Counted from the stretch's first letter, positions 1-9,386 are shown. The stretch is DNA of 64,000 nucleotides from JAICYJ01 sp035695105 (GCA_035695105.1 DASSEV010000021.1:1-64000); one strand, 5' to 3'. Translations and numbers: made by a program. Notes: generated by a model from the sequence alone, not told the origin.

Positions 1-2
1 GG

Positions 3-713
3 CGGCTCGGCTCCGACATCGCCATGGCGTTCGACGAATGCACGCGGGCCGATGTGACCCCGGAGCAGCTGGCCGAGGCGGTGCGGCGGACCTCGCTCTG
101 GGCCCGGCGCAGCCGCGATGCCCCGCGCGCCGACGACCAGCTGGTGTTCGGGATCGTGCAGGGCGCGACGGACATGGTCATGCGCGAGCGCAGTGCGGCC
201 GATATCGTCGCAATGGACTTCGACGGATACGCGATCGGCGGCCTGTCGGTTGGCGAGGAGCGCGCCGCGATGATGGACACGGTGGCCGGTACGACGGCGA
301 TGTTGCCGGGCGACCGGCCACGCTACTTCATGGGCATCGGCGACCCCGACGGGCTGCTCGGCGTCATCGCCCGCGGCGTCGACATGTTCGACTGCGTGCT
401 GCCGACGCGGCTCGGGCGCACCGGTAGCGCCCTCACCCGCGAGGGCCGTATCAACCTGCGGAACGCCCGCTTCGCGACCGATCCCGGCCCGCTCGTGGAG
501 GGGTGCACCTGCCCCGCCTGCGGCGAGTTCTCACGCGCCTACATCCGGCACCTGATCACCCAGGACGAGATCGCCGGCCTGCGGCTGCTGACGCTGCACA
601 ACCTGCACTGGCTGATCGACCTCGTGGCGGGCGCTCGCCGCGCCATCATCGACGGCCGGTTCTCCGAATACACGGCCAATCTGCCTACCGGCACGGCCGG
701 GGGCGTCATCTAG
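3..713 (+). CDS. tgt: Queuine/preQ1 tRNA-ribosyltransferase, C-terminal part
   Basis: Exchanges guanine-34 for preQ1 in GUN-anticodon tRNAs in the cytoplasm. The reading frame is open to the left edge, so the N-terminus is missing; the ATG at 24 is internal (LGSDIAMAFDEC context). Seen: the catalytic-aspartate segment FDCVLPTRLGRTG at about 378-420, and the zinc site CTCPAC with later His residues (LHNLHW) near the C-terminus, both typical of bacterial Tgt. The stop TAG overlaps the -10 hexamer of secDF, which begins 9 nt later. In many bacteria yajC sits between tgt and secD; it is absent here. Confidence 0.95.
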   Translation, partial: RLGSDIAMAFDECTRADVTPEQLAEAVRRTSLWARRSRDAPRADDQLVFGIVQGATDMVMRERSAADIVAMDFDGYAIGGLSVGEERAAMMDTVAGTTAMLPGDRPRYFMGIGDPDGLLGVIARGVDMFDCVLPTRLGRTGSALTREGRINLRNARFATDPGPLVEGCTCPACGEFSRAYIRHLITQDEIAGLRLLTLHNLHWLIDLVAGARRAIIDGRFSEYTANLPTGTAGGVI

Positions 714-716
714 ACT
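711..716 (+). promoter_or_regulatory. -10 hexamer of a probable leaderless secDF transcript
   Basis: TAGACT lies 5 nt before the secDF ATG and contains the stop codon of tgt. There is no Shine-Dalgarno. The same hexamer precedes the genes at 12032 and 25107. Confidence 0.5.
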
Positions 717-721
717 CTGCC

Positions 722-3412
722 ATGGTGTCCGAGAAGCGGAGGAACCTGCTCATTCTCGGCGTGGTCGTCGTCCTGGTCGCCGGCTGCGCTGCGCTCATGG
801 CCGTGCGGTCATTCCGGCTCGGCCTCGACCTGCGGGGCGGGCTCGAGGTCGTGCTCGACGCCCGGCCGCTTCCCGGCCAGCAGGTGACCCAGGCCGACCT
901 CGATGCGTCGCGGTCGATCCTCGCCAAGCGCATCGATCCGAACGGCACGCTCAACCCGGAGATCCGTTCCTCGATGAACCCCGCCCAGGTGACGATCGAG
1001 GTGCCGGGCATCAAGGATCCCGCGGCCGCAGCCGCGCTGCTCGTGTCGAGCGGGCAGCTGCAGAGCTTCGACATGTACCGCTATCTCGACGAGGTGTCGA
1101 AGGGGAGCCAGCAGTACTCCGCCGTCCCGGCCTCGTCGCTGTACGACCTGCTGGTCAAGCTGAAGCCCAAGGTGCAGGCAGAGATGCAGTCCGGGAAGAG
1201 CCCCGGGTCGTGGGCGCTGTTCGACGCGCAGCACCGCCAGCTGGGCAAGGTCGAGCCGCAGAAGAGCCAGGTGCTGCAGGACTACAACCCGCAGAACCCG
1301 GTAGCGCCGATGGACTCGCAGTGGCTGGCGATCCCGCAGGGCACGGAGGTCGTGTCCTGCGCCGCCTCGGTCGGCTGCCCCGGGACATCGTCGCGGAGCG
1401 GCACCTACTACTACCTGTTCGACCTCAACGAGAACGAGAAGGGCAACCCGAACGTCATCACCGGCGATCAGGTCTCCGCCCAGTCCGACACCGACCCGAA
1501 CACCGGCCAGCCGATCGTCACCCTGACCTACAAGAACGGCGGCGGGAATGAGTTCACGAACATCTCCCAGCAGCTCGCCCAGGAGGCGATCGCCGCCGGG
1601 ATGCAGGACGGGAAGAACAACCCGCCGATCGGCCTGCCGAACGCGATCGTCGTCGACGGACGGCTGGTGGCGACGCCGGTGGTCGACCCGGACGAGAACC
1701 CGAACGGCATCAACGCGCGTTTGAACGGCAGCAGCGTGATCAGCGGGCTGACCAAGTCCGACGCCGACCGGATCGCGCTCGAGGTGCAGTCGGGCTCGCT
1801 GCCGATCAAGTTCACGGCCACCTCGTTCAACAACGTCTCGGCGACGCTGGGCAAGGACTCGCTGCGAAACGGGCTGATCGCCGGAGCAGCCGGCCTCCTG
1901 TTCGTGATGATCTTCCTGATCGCGTTCTACGGGTTCCTGGGCGTGATCGCGGACATCGCGCTGATCATCTACGGGATCCTGCTGGCCGGCGTCGTGCTGG
2001 CCTGGCCGGTGACGATGACGCTTCCCGGCATCGCCGGCACCATCCTCACGATCGGCGTCGCCGCCGACGCGAACATCGTCATCTTCGAGCGCATCAAGGA
2101 GGAGGTGCGCGCCGGCAAGACGATCAGAACGGCGATCAACACCGGCTACGCGCGCGGCTTCCGCACGATCATCGACGCGAACGTCGTCACGCTGATCACC
2201 GCCGCCATCCTGATCCTGGTCGCGACCTCGAGCGTGAAGGGCTTCGCGATCATGCTCTTCATCGGCGTCTGCGCCTCGATCTTCACCGCGGTGGTCTTCA
2301 CCCGGGCGATGCTGGGGCTGCTGGCCGGGTTCAAGTTCATGTCCAGCCCGCGGGTGCTCGGCCACCTCGGCTCGGGCGACCGGTGGAAGCGGTTCGACTT
2401 CATCGGCCGAACGAAGCTCTGGTTCGCGATCTCCGGCGTGTTCCTCCTGATCGGCGCCGTCAGCCTCGCCACGCAGGGCCTGAACAAGGGCATCGACTTC
2501 ACCGGCGGCAGCGAGTTCGACTTCAAGACGCCCACCGCCGTCAGCACGGGCAGCGTCTCGTCGACGTTCGCCTCGGCAGGGATCCCGGACGCCGTCGTGC
2601 AGGGCGTGGGCAAGCCGACGGGCAGCAACTACACCGAGTTCCAGGTGAAGTCTCACGCGCTGCCGGGCAGCGAGCAGGACAAGCTGCTCAATGACCTGGC
2701 CGGCAAGTACGGGATCCAGACCAACTCGATCAACACGAAGAACGTGTCGTCGTCGTTCGGCCAGTCCGTGCTCGATCAGGCCTATCTGGCGATCGCGTTC
2801 TCGCTGCTGATCATCTTCATCTACGTCTCGTTCCGGTTCGAGTGGCGGTACTCGGTGCCGGTCATGGTCGCGCTGGCACACGACATCCTGATCACGCTCG
2901 GCATCTACTCGCTGTCGCAGCGCCAGGTCACCGCCGATACGGTGGCCGCCGTCCTGACGGTGCTCGGCTACTCGCTCTACGACACGGTGATCGTCTTCGA
3001 CAGGGTGCGCGAGAACATCCCGATCCTGAGACGCTCCTCGGCGAAGGAGGTCGTGAACATCTCCCTCGCCGAGACGATCACCCGCTCGCTGAACACCTCG
3101 ATCGTGACGCTGATCCCCGTCGTGCTGCTCTTCGTCTTCGGCTCAGGGTCGTTGAAGGACTTCGCCTTCGCGCTGATCGTCGGCATCGCCTCCGGCGCCT
3201 ACTCGTCGATCTTCATCGCGTCGCCGCTGCTCGCCATCCTGCTCGCCCGCGAGCCGCAGTTCCGCGGCCGCGCCTCGGAGGCGCGTCCCGTGGAACCGGC
3301 GGTGCGCACGAAGGTCGCCGTCGCCCCGGAGCCCGTCGCGGCCGGCGATGCCCCCGCGCCGGAGGCCCCGGCGCGTCGCCGCCGCGCGCGCCCGCACGGC
3401 CGGCCGCGCTAG
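722..3412 (+). CDS. secDF: Protein translocase SecD-SecF fusion
   Basis: Membrane component that uses the proton gradient to help SecYEG complete protein export. The 896-residue chain starts with one membrane helix (about residues 9-25), then the SecD motif LGLDLRGG, a large extracytoplasmic P1 region (about 40-370) and a SecD helix bundle with the GVAADANIVIFERIKEEV signature (about 440-465). A second part follows with the SecF motif GIDFTGGSEF near residue 590 and SecF helices including YDTVIVFDRVREN. The tail is Arg/Ala/Pro-rich. Separate SecD and SecF is the usual actinobacterial state, so the fusion is a useful lineage trait. I chose ATG 722 because the longer frame runs back through tgt and because of the -10 at 711. 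Confidence 0.95.
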   Translation: MVSEKRRNLLILGVVVVLVAGCAALMAVRSFRLGLDLRGGLEVVLDARPLPGQQVTQADLDASRSILAKRIDPNGTLNPEIRSSMNPAQVTIEVPGIKDPAAAAALLVSSGQLQSFDMYRYLDEVSKGSQQYSAVPASSLYDLLVKLKPKVQAEMQSGKSPGSWALFDAQHRQLGKVEPQKSQVLQDYNPQNPVAPMDSQWLAIPQGTEVVSCAASVGCPGTSSRSGTYYYLFDLNENEKGNPNVITGDQVSAQSDTDPNTGQPIVTLTYKNGGGNEFTNISQQLAQEAIAAGMQDGKNNPPIGLPNAIVVDGRLVATPVVDPDENPNGINARLNGSSVISGLTKSDADRIALEVQSGSLPIKFTATSFNNVSATLGKDSLRNGLIAGAAGLLFVMIFLIAFYGFLGVIADIALIIYGILLAGVVLAWPVTMTLPGIAGTILTIGVAADANIVIFERIKEEVRAGKTIRTAINTGYARGFRTIIDANVVTLITAAILILVATSSVKGFAIMLFIGVCASIFTAVVFTRAMLGLLAGFKFMSSPRVLGHLGSGDRWKRFDFIGRTKLWFAISGVFLLIGAVSLATQGLNKGIDFTGGSEFDFKTPTAVSTGSVSSTFASAGIPDAVVQGVGKPTGSNYTEFQVKSHALPGSEQDKLLNDLAGKYGIQTNSINTKNVSSSFGQSVLDQAYLAIAFSLLIIFIYVSFRFEWRYSVPVMVALAHDILITLGIYSLSQRQVTADTVAAVLTVLGYSLYDTVIVFDRVRENIPILRRSSAKEVVNISLAETITRSLNTSIVTLIPVVLLFVFGSGSLKDFAFALIVGIASGAYSSIFIASPLLAILLAREPQFRGRASEARPVEPAVRTKVAVAPEPVAAGDAPAPEAPARRRRARPHGRPR

Positions 3413-3505
3413 TAGATGTTCCTTCCCACGACCCCGCACGTCTGATCGCCCGACTGTGGGCGGTCGCCGATCGTCTGGGGGCTGTGTCCGGTAGGACGGC
3501 CACTC

Positions 3506-3560
3506 CCGATCTGCGGAATCGCAGATCGGTCGTGACCGGCGCAAGCCGTTGGCTTGCGCC
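3506..3560 (+). terminator. Two consecutive hairpins after secDF
   Basis: The first hairpin pairs CCGATCTGCG with CGCAGATCGG around a GAAT loop (3506-3529). The second pairs GGCGCAAGCC with GGCTTGCGCC around GTT (3538-3560). There is no U-tract. They are probably terminators of secDF or REP-like palindromes. The rest of the gap 3413-3685 holds only a further short palindrome (CCCCCGATCGGGGG) and no gene. Confidence 0.5.
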
Positions 3561-3685
3561 GTGCCCGCACGGCGCCGTGGGATCAATCATCTGGCCGGAA
3601 ACGGCCTGGTTCCGACGGTTGCGCAGCGTCCCTCCCCCGATCGGGGGTGCGTCCGTGCCCTCCCGTGGTCGATACCAACGCTGAC

Positions 3686-4810
3686 ATGCGCCCGCGGTCC
3701 GACAGCTCGCAGCGCCGGTTCGACGATCTCATCGCCGTGATCGAGTCGACCCGTGCGCTCTCATCCAGCGCGGACATCCCGGAGGCGATGGCCCTGTTCG
3801 CACGCGAGCTCACGCTGCTGTTCGACGCCAGCGCCTGCCTGATCTCGAAGTACGACGCCGAGTCGGACGCCGTGACCGACTGGGCGGCGCACGTCATCCC
3901 GCCTGCCCAGCTGAACGAGGTGGCCGAGGACTATTCGCTGTCGGACTACCCGACCACGCAGCGGGTGCTCACGGATCTGGTGTCGGCCGCGACCACGGTT
4001 GGCGACGGCGGCGACCCCGCCGAGCACGCGTTCCTGGAGCAGATGGGCTTCGAGGCGAGCATGATGACGCCGCTCGTCATGAACGGCAGGGCTGTCGGCC
4101 TGATCGAGCTGCTCGACACGCGGCGCCGGACGTTCACCGACGATGACATCGAGTTCTGCCGGCTGATCTGCGACCACGCGGGCATCGTGCTAGGCACCGC
4201 CACGCTCGCCGAGCGGCTCGAGGAGCAGCACCTGGCGACGGTCGCGGCCCTGGCCGCGGCGCTCGAGGCGAAGGACGCCTACACCGGCAACCATGCCCAG
4301 ACGATCGCAGAGTTCGCGGTGGCCGTGGGCGAGGAGCTCGGGCTGGGCGGACGCGAGCTGCGCGCCACGCGGATGGGCGCGCTCCTGCACGACGTGGGCA
4401 AGATCGGGATCCCCGAGTCGATCCTGAACAAGCCCGGCCCGCTCACCGACGACGAGTTCACGGTGATGAAGCGCCACACCGTGATCGGCGCGGACATCAT
4501 CGCCGGCATCCCGGGGATGGAGGAGGTCGTCTCGCTGGTGCGCTCGTCACACGAGCGCTGGGACGGCCGCGGCTATCCCGACGGGCTGCAGGGCAACGAG
4601 GTGCCGCGCGGGGCGTACGTGATCGCCGTCTGCGATGCGTTCCACGCCATGGTCGAGGATCGCGTCTACCGCAAGGCGATGTCCTACGAGGGCGCGATCA
4701 CGGAGCTGCGGCGCTGCTCCGGCTCGCAGTTCATGCCGGCCGCCGTCGAGGCGCTGGTCGCGGTGGTCGAGCGCGGCGGGCGCCGCGTTCGCTACAGCCA
4801 GGCCGCGTAG
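3686..4810 (+). CDS. GAF domain-HD-GYP phosphodiesterase
   Basis: Predicted soluble c-di-GMP phosphodiesterase of 374 residues. Residues about 15-165 form a GAF-type sensor (ends in ...EFCRLICDHAGIVLG). Residues about 185-360 are an HD-GYP domain: HDVGKIGIPESILNKPG carries the HD pair, followed by a histidine ligand (MKRHT), SSHERWDGRGYPDGL with the GYP element, and VIAVCDAFHAM. HD-GYP proteins linearise c-di-GMP to pGpG/GMP; that this one is active is inferred from the intact motifs. I preferred ATG 3686 to an upstream in-frame ATG because residues before it have shadow-like composition and overlap the palindromes. A second HD-type protein occurs at 37611. Confidence 0.88.
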   Translation: MRPRSDSSQRRFDDLIAVIESTRALSSSADIPEAMALFARELTLLFDASACLISKYDAESDAVTDWAAHVIPPAQLNEVAEDYSLSDYPTTQRVLTDLVSAATTVGDGGDPAEHAFLEQMGFEASMMTPLVMNGRAVGLIELLDTRRRTFTDDDIEFCRLICDHAGIVLGTATLAERLEEQHLATVAALAAALEAKDAYTGNHAQTIAEFAVAVGEELGLGGRELRATRMGALLHDVGKIGIPESILNKPGPLTDDEFTVMKRHTVIGADIIAGIPGMEEVVSLVRSSHERWDGRGYPDGLQGNEVPRGAYVIAVCDAFHAMVEDRVYRKAMSYEGAITELRRCSGSQFMPAAVEALVAVVERGGRRVRYSQAA

Positions 4811-4826
4811 CCCGGCCGTACGGCCG

Positions 4827-5003
4827 CTACGTTCGCCACTGGCTCGCCTGCTGACGCTGACCCGCCTCCGACGGCGTGTGGTTGCCGTCGATGTGGCGCT
4901 CCTCGGCGCTCTCGTCGAGGGGGACGCGGTTGCCGGGCGGGCCCAGGCGACGGCCGATCCCGCGCAGGCGGCGCGTGATCGCGCTGACGTGTGGGCGGGG
5001 CAT
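4827..5003 (-). CDS. Small hypothetical protein, 58 aa
   Basis: Unrecognised. A 58-codon frame starts at ATG 5003 and has a mixed, charged composition (for example PLDESAEERHIDGNH). An on-pattern -10 (TACGCT, 5012-5017) lies 8 nt upstream, as for other leaderless genes here. Arg-rich N-terminal half, no membrane helix. It fills the gap between the HD-GYP gene and the glycan cluster. It could be spurious; the promoter spacing is the main support. Confidence 0.4.
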   Translation of the reverse strand: MPRPHVSAITRRLRGIGRRLGPPGNRVPLDESAEERHIDGNHTPSEAGQRQQASQWRT

Positions 5004-5101
5004 GGCCGGTGAGCGTACACGGACGCGCGGCTGGGTGGCTGGAGACGAGGGGCCAGGCGGCGCCGGGGGTGATGCGGGCGCCGGTGCGGCCGGCTGGCAT
5101 T

Positions 5102-6361
5102 TCACGCCCGGCCCGCAAACCCGTCCAGCACGTCCTCGCATGCGCACAGCTCGCCGCCGCGCGCCGCCACCCAGTCGAGGATCCGCTCGTAGCACGTGTC
5201 CCACCCGCGCGCGTACGGCCCGGCGAACCGGTCGTTGTGCCACAGGATCGCCACCGTGCCGCCCACCTCGGCGACCCGCTCCAGCACGGCCACCGCCCTC
5301 AGGTATCCGGCCTCCGGATCGAGTCCCAGGTACCGCTCGTCCGTGAGCGTCGCGTCCATCACCGCCAGCGGTAGCTCCACCAGGTCGAACGGCCGGTCAT
5401 GCTCGAGGTCGTACGGCCGGTAGGGGAACGAGAACCCCGCCCGCATGCCGGGCCTGTCGGCATACCCGTGGCTGGTGTCGAGGGCGAACCCGAGCCGCTC
5501 CAGCTCCGCGAACGCCCGGTGCGGGTCGTGTCGCAGGAAGTGGAACCGCACGCTGCGCACCGGTGCCCCGACCAGCCCCTGCAGCAGGTCGCGCTCGCCC
5601 GCCAGCCGGGCGGGATGGTCGCTCGTCGTGTAGCTCGGATGCAGCCCGATCTCGTCCCCCTGCGCCGCGATCAGGTCGACCACCCGCGCCCGCACGGCTG
5701 CGTACGCCGCCCCGTCCCCGTCCAGCGGATGGTGGTGGCCGGCCATCAGGAAGTGGGTCGAGCGCCCGCCCCTCGCAGCCTCCATCTCGTGGATGCGGTC
5801 GAAGGCCCAGTTCGGGTCGCGCCGGATGACGACGCTCAGCGGAAGCGCGGCGAGACCGCGCGCCTCGGCTGTGAGGTCGGTGCGGCGGCGCCGCCGCGCG
5901 GCCGCCTTCATCCGCGCTCCGGCCGCCATCACCGACCGCCGGCTCGTCCAGCGCCGCGGCGTGTCGATGTCGTGCGTGAGCACGACCCTGAACCGGGACG
6001 CCGGCGCAAGGCCGGTTGCCTCCTGGAACCGGCGCAGCAGCGCGTCGACCGCCGGCTGCTCCGGATCGGCCAGGGCGTACTCCGCCCGGAACCGCCCGTG
6101 CTTGTCGCGCGGGGAGCCCGCCCGCTCCTCCCAGCGGGAGAGATGCCAGAACGCGCTCGCGACGATGTCGTCGACGCCGTCGCCGAAGTCGAGCAGGCCG
6201 TCCTCTCCGAGCGATGGCGGCGCCTGCTCGCCGCGGTCGAAGTACGACCAGGCGGCCTCCGATGCGGGAAGCGCCGCGGAGGGGTATTCGATGGTGGTTG
6301 CCGGCGCGGGGGCGCATGCCGAGCGCAGCGTGTCGATGGCCCAGGCCGCCCTCGGGTTCAC
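5102..6361 (-). CDS. Polysaccharide deacetylase-superfamily protein
   Basis: A 419-residue protein with an N-terminal region of about 140 residues (DGVDDIVASAFWHLSRWEE, typical of DUF7033-type leaders) followed by an NodB-like deacetylase fold. VVLTHDIDTPRRW holds the DID-type metal-binding aspartates, and later GDEIGLHPSY and TVAILWHNDRF match family motifs. Such proteins remove N-acetyl groups or bind surface glycans. GTG start; its GTGA overlaps the stop of the ATP-grasp gene, so the two are co-translated. It is the last gene of the leftward half of the glycan cluster. The substrate is unknown. Confidence 0.75.
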   Translation of the reverse strand: MNPRAAWAIDTLRSACAPAPATTIEYPSAALPASEAAWSYFDRGEQAPPSLGEDGLLDFGDGVDDIVASAFWHLSRWEERAGSPRDKHGRFRAEYALADPEQPAVDALLRRFQEATGLAPASRFRVVLTHDIDTPRRWTSRRSVMAAGARMKAAARRRRRTDLTAEARGLAALPLSVVIRRDPNWAFDRIHEMEAARGGRSTHFLMAGHHHPLDGDGAAYAAVRARVVDLIAAQGDEIGLHPSYTTSDHPARLAGERDLLQGLVGAPVRSVRFHFLRHDPHRAFAELERLGFALDTSHGYADRPGMRAGFSFPYRPYDLEHDRPFDLVELPLAVMDATLTDERYLGLDPEAGYLRAVAVLERVAEVGGTVAILWHNDRFAGPYARGWDTCYERILDWVAARGGELCACEDVLDGFAGRA

Positions 6362-7536
6362 AGCCCGCTCCGCAGGGCGCCGTAGACCTGGTGCACGCCC
6401 GGCATCGGATCGCGCAGCGAGAACACCGGCTCGGAGAACGGCGGGCGCATGGGCGCGAGCGTCCGGCGCCAGCCCAGCTGCTCACGCCGGCTCTCACGGA
6501 TGTGGCGCACGGCGGCGACCCAGCGGCGGTTGCCGGCGAGCTCGCTCGTCACCGGCTGTAGCGGCTCCCCGAGCGCGTCACGGTACGCGATGGCGACCAG
6601 GTCGACCCCGCAGTCGGCGGCGAGCGAGTGCCACTGCCACAGTCGTGCGTTCACCTCCATCAGCCGCAGGCTCCCGTCGCGGGGATCGCGCTTGTACTCC
6701 ACCTGCGAGATGCCCTGGAACCCGAGCTCGCGCAGCAGGCGCAGGGCGCCGTCGACCGCCGTGCCGTCCCACCGCGCTTCGCCCACCCGGCAGGTTCCCA
6801 CCCCGGCCGGTGCCTGGAGCAGCTTGCGGCCGCAGAACACGCCGAGCGCCCGTCCCGACGCGTCCAGGTAGCTGCCGACCGTCCAGAGCGCATCGTCGCC
6901 GCCCGGGATCTTCTCCTGCAGCATCGGCTCGTACGGCGCTCCCTGCCGGTAGGCGTCGAGCAGCTCCGCGGAGTTCGCCGCCTCGATCAGCGGACGGCCG
7001 AACCGCTGCTTGAACCCGCTGCCGAGCGACGGCTTCATCACGGCCGGATACCGGATCTCGGCCGCCGCCTGCTCGGCCTCCTGCTCGGTGGTGGGGTGGA
7101 ACATCTGCGGCAGCCGGACGCCTGCGCGCGCGGCCGCGTCGTACTGGAAGCGCTTGCTCTGGATCGGGTCGATCAGGTCACGCGGCCCGAACGGGAGCAG
7201 CAGCGTGTGGGGCGACGCGTTGACGGCGACCAGGTAGTCGTCGTGCGTGGGGAAGGCGACGGCGGGCCGGCCGATGGCATCGCACACCTCGGCCAGGTGC
7301 TCGGCGAACCGCTCGCTTTCGGACGGCGGAGGGCCGACGACCGGCACCGCGAGACGCGACCGCATTCCGAGCCCGCTGCGCCGGTGGTCGAGGGCCGCGA
7401 CGGGCGCTCCCATCCGCGCCAGCGCCCTGATCGCGGAGAGGCCGTTGACGTAGGAGCACTCGAACACCAGCGCGGGCGGGCGCGGGCCGTCGCCGAGACG
7501 AGCGAGCCGATCGCGGAGGGATGCGCCGAGCGCCAT
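6358..7536 (-). CDS. ATP-grasp carboxylate-amine ligase
   Basis: 392 residues. An N-terminal pre-ATP-grasp Rossmann-like region is followed by PAVMKPSLGSGFKQRF (ATP-binding lysine region) and the C-terminal metal/ATP site ISQVEYKRDP...LMEVNARLWQW. These are hallmarks of the D-aspartate-ligase-like ATP-grasp family, which joins a carboxylate to an amine using ATP. It lies between a deacetylase-like gene and a sulfotransferase with no spacing, so it probably adds an amino-linked substituent to a surface glycan or its precursor. That substrate is an inference. ATG start, directly after the sulfotransferase stop. Confidence 0.78.
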   Translation of the reverse strand: MALGASLRDRLARLGDGPRPPALVFECSYVNGLSAIRALARMGAPVAALDHRRSGLGMRSRLAVPVVGPPPSESERFAEHLAEVCDAIGRPAVAFPTHDDYLVAVNASPHTLLLPFGPRDLIDPIQSKRFQYDAAARAGVRLPQMFHPTTEQEAEQAAAEIRYPAVMKPSLGSGFKQRFGRPLIEAANSAELLDAYRQGAPYEPMLQEKIPGGDDALWTVGSYLDASGRALGVFCGRKLLQAPAGVGTCRVGEARWDGTAVDGALRLLRELGFQGISQVEYKRDPRDGSLRLMEVNARLWQWHSLAADCGVDLVAIAYRDALGEPLQPVTSELAGNRRWVAAVRHIRESRREQLGWRRTLAPMRPPFSEPVFSLRDPMPGVHQVYGALRSGL

Positions 7537-8436
7537 TCAGTCCTGCACCGGCCGCTGCCAGCCCATCTCGCGGCCCAGCTCCTGCTCGAGCTCCCGGTTC
7601 GGCCCCTCGTAGGAGCGGCGCAGGTCCTCGCGGGTCTCCGGCAGCATCGCGTCGTAGCTGACCTGGTTCCGTGCGGCGAAGGCGCGCCGGTCGGCGTCCG
7701 GGTCGAGGCCGAGGAAGCGCACCAGCTGGTCGTACACGGCGCGGGGCTCGGCGAACATGTCCTCGCTGCGCAGGACGAGCAGCTGGTCGCGCGGGTACTC
7801 GGCCCACCAGCGGCGCAGCTGCTCGACGTAGCGGCCGCGCGAGCGGTACGAGTGGAAGCGGTGGGCGACGCCGCGATACGTCGGGTCCGACAGCAGGCGC
7901 TCCTCCTCGCCGGCCAGCCGCCCCGGCTCCGCCGCCAGCGCCTCCTCGAACGAGAGCGGCTCGCGTCCCTCGCGGACGGACAGCTGGTAGTGCGAGTAGG
8001 CGCGGTCGACCGGGTCCCGGAGGATGGCAATCAGGCGCACGTCCGGCAGCAGCGCCCGCACGCGGGCGGGTACCGCGGGATGGGCGAGGTAGTAGGTGGT
8101 CGCCTCACCGGTGACCACGTGGCGGCCGAGCCGGCGCTCCCTGGCGCGCACGTGCATCCGCAGCGGAAACAGCCGTCGGTAGAACTCCTCGCCGCGCAGG
8201 TGGTTGTTGTCGAAGAAGTGCGGCTCCTTGTGGCTGGCAGGCATCACGTCGGGGTGGCCGCAGAGCATGTCGTAGAGCGATGTCGAGCCGCAGCGCTGCC
8301 CGCCGAGGATGAGGAAGTCGGGCAGGACCCGCGATCCGCGGGTCGCCGACCGCCATCGCATCCGTGCCGCCCAGCGGCCGCGCTGCGCCAGCGTCCAGTC
8401 GGTGGGCGTGGTCACCTGCGCGGTCATCGCGCCCAT
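7537..8436 (-). CDS. PAPS-dependent sulfotransferase
   Basis: 299 residues. The 5'-phosphosulfate loop is FLILGGQRCGSTSLYDML (about residues 40-57) and the 3'-phosphate-binding segment is ILRDPVDRAYSHYQ (about 135-150). These show a cytoplasmic sulfotransferase that moves sulfate from PAPS to a hydroxyl or amine acceptor, usually a sugar. It heads the leftward operon sulfotransferase/ATP-grasp/deacetylase and is divergent from a second sulfotransferase at 8493, with only 56 bp between them. A nearby alternative start is at 8427. Confidence 0.85.
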   Translation of the reverse strand: MGAMTAQVTTPTDWTLAQRGRWAARMRWRSATRGSRVLPDFLILGGQRCGSTSLYDMLCGHPDVMPASHKEPHFFDNNHLRGEEFYRRLFPLRMHVRARERRLGRHVVTGEATTYYLAHPAVPARVRALLPDVRLIAILRDPVDRAYSHYQLSVREGREPLSFEEALAAEPGRLAGEEERLLSDPTYRGVAHRFHSYRSRGRYVEQLRRWWAEYPRDQLLVLRSEDMFAEPRAVYDQLVRFLGLDPDADRRAFAARNQVSYDAMLPETREDLRRSYEGPNRELEQELGREMGWQRPVQD

Positions 8437-8477
8437 TCTGCCCGATCGCGCCTGCGCTCGACCTCAGACGGCTCCGG

Positions 8478-8483
8478 TAGCAT
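8478..8483 (+). promoter_or_regulatory. -10 hexamer before the rightward sulfotransferase
   Basis: TAGCAT lies 9 nt before GTG 8493 within the 56-bp divergent region. Confidence 0.4.
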
Positions 8484-8492
8484 CCCCAGGTC

Positions 8493-9386
8493 GTGACCGA
8501 CCACCATTTCGTCTTCGTCTGCGGGCTCCAGCGCAGCGGCACGACCATGCTGTACCGGTATCTCGGGGAGCATCCCGCGGTCAGCGCGCTCGAGGGCACC
8601 GCGCGCGCGACGAACGAGGGGCAGCACAACCAGACCGTCTACCCGGCCGACGAGTACCACAGCAAGGGCGGCCAGTTCGCGTTCCGGCCGGAGGCGCGGA
8701 TGACCGAGACGTCGCCGCTGATCACCGACGCGAACCGCGAGACGCTGTACGCGGAGTGGGCGCGCTACTGGGACACCTCGGCTCCCATCCTGCTCGAGAA
8801 GTCGCCGCCGAACGTGATCCGCACGCGGTTCCTGCAGGCGATGTTCCCGAACTCGTCGTTCATCGCCATCCTCCGCCATCCGATCCCGGTCACGCTGGCC
8901 ACGAGCAGGTGGGGCAAGGTCAAGCCGCACACGCTGATGCGGCACTGGCTGAAGGCGCACGGCTACCTGGTGGAGGACGCGCCGCATCTGCGCCGGCTGC
9001 ACGTCATGCGCTACGAGGATCTCGTCGCCGACCCCGACGCCGAGATGGCGCGGGCCTTCGGCTTCCTGGGGCTGGACGACCACGCGCCCGGCCGCGATCG
9101 CGGTGAGGGCCTGAACGCGGACAACTTCGAGGCCGACCGGACGCTGCGCACCGGAGTCAACGACAAGTACTTCCAGCTCTGGCGCGACCGGCGGCGCGAT
9201 CCTGTGCGGCACCTGTACTACGACGCCATCGACCTGGCGTTCGAGCGGCCGGTTTCCCGATACGGCTACAGCATGCGGCATCCGCAGCGGCTGTCAAGGG
9301 CGACGGCGCCGCTGCCGGGCCTCACGGATGCGCCGGCCGTCCGCGGCGCGACGGCGCGGCCCGTCGCCGACAGCCGGCAGTCCTGA
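8493..9386 (+). CDS. PAPS-dependent sulfotransferase (second)
   Basis: 297 residues. The N-terminal loop FVFVCGLQRSGTTMLYRYL binds the 5'-phosphosulfate, and AILRHPIPVTLATSRW is the 3'-phosphate segment. MRYEDLVADP is a common family element. The sequence differs clearly from the neighbour at 7537, so it is not a recent duplicate. GTG start with a -10 at 8478. Its stop overlaps the flippase start (TGATG), so sulfotransferase, flippase and glycosyltransferase form one rightward operon. The likely acceptor is the glycan exported by the flippase (inference). Confidence 0.85.
   Translation: MTDHHFVFVCGLQRSGTTMLYRYLGEHPAVSALEGTARATNEGQHNQTVYPADEYHSKGGQFAFRPEARMTETSPLITDANRETLYAEWARYWDTSAPILLEKSPPNVIRTRFLQAMFPNSSFIAILRHPIPVTLATSRWGKVKPHTLMRHWLKAHGYLVEDAPHLRRLHVMRYEDLVADPDAEMARAFGFLGLDDHAPGRDRGEGLNADNFEADRTLRTGVNDKYFQLWRDRRRDPVRHLYYDAIDLAFERPVSRYGYSMRHPQRLSRATAPLPGLTDAPAVRGATARPVADSRQS

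Noticed and set aside
809..2881. 690-codon open frame antisense to secDF
   Set aside because: His/Asp/Arg-rich composition typical of the reverse frame of a high-GC gene; SecDF motifs lie on the plus strand.
3413..3685. Possible c-di-GMP riboswitch before the HD-GYP gene
   Set aside because: Only palindromes are present; none of the conserved aptamer cores of the known c-di-GMP classes can be found.
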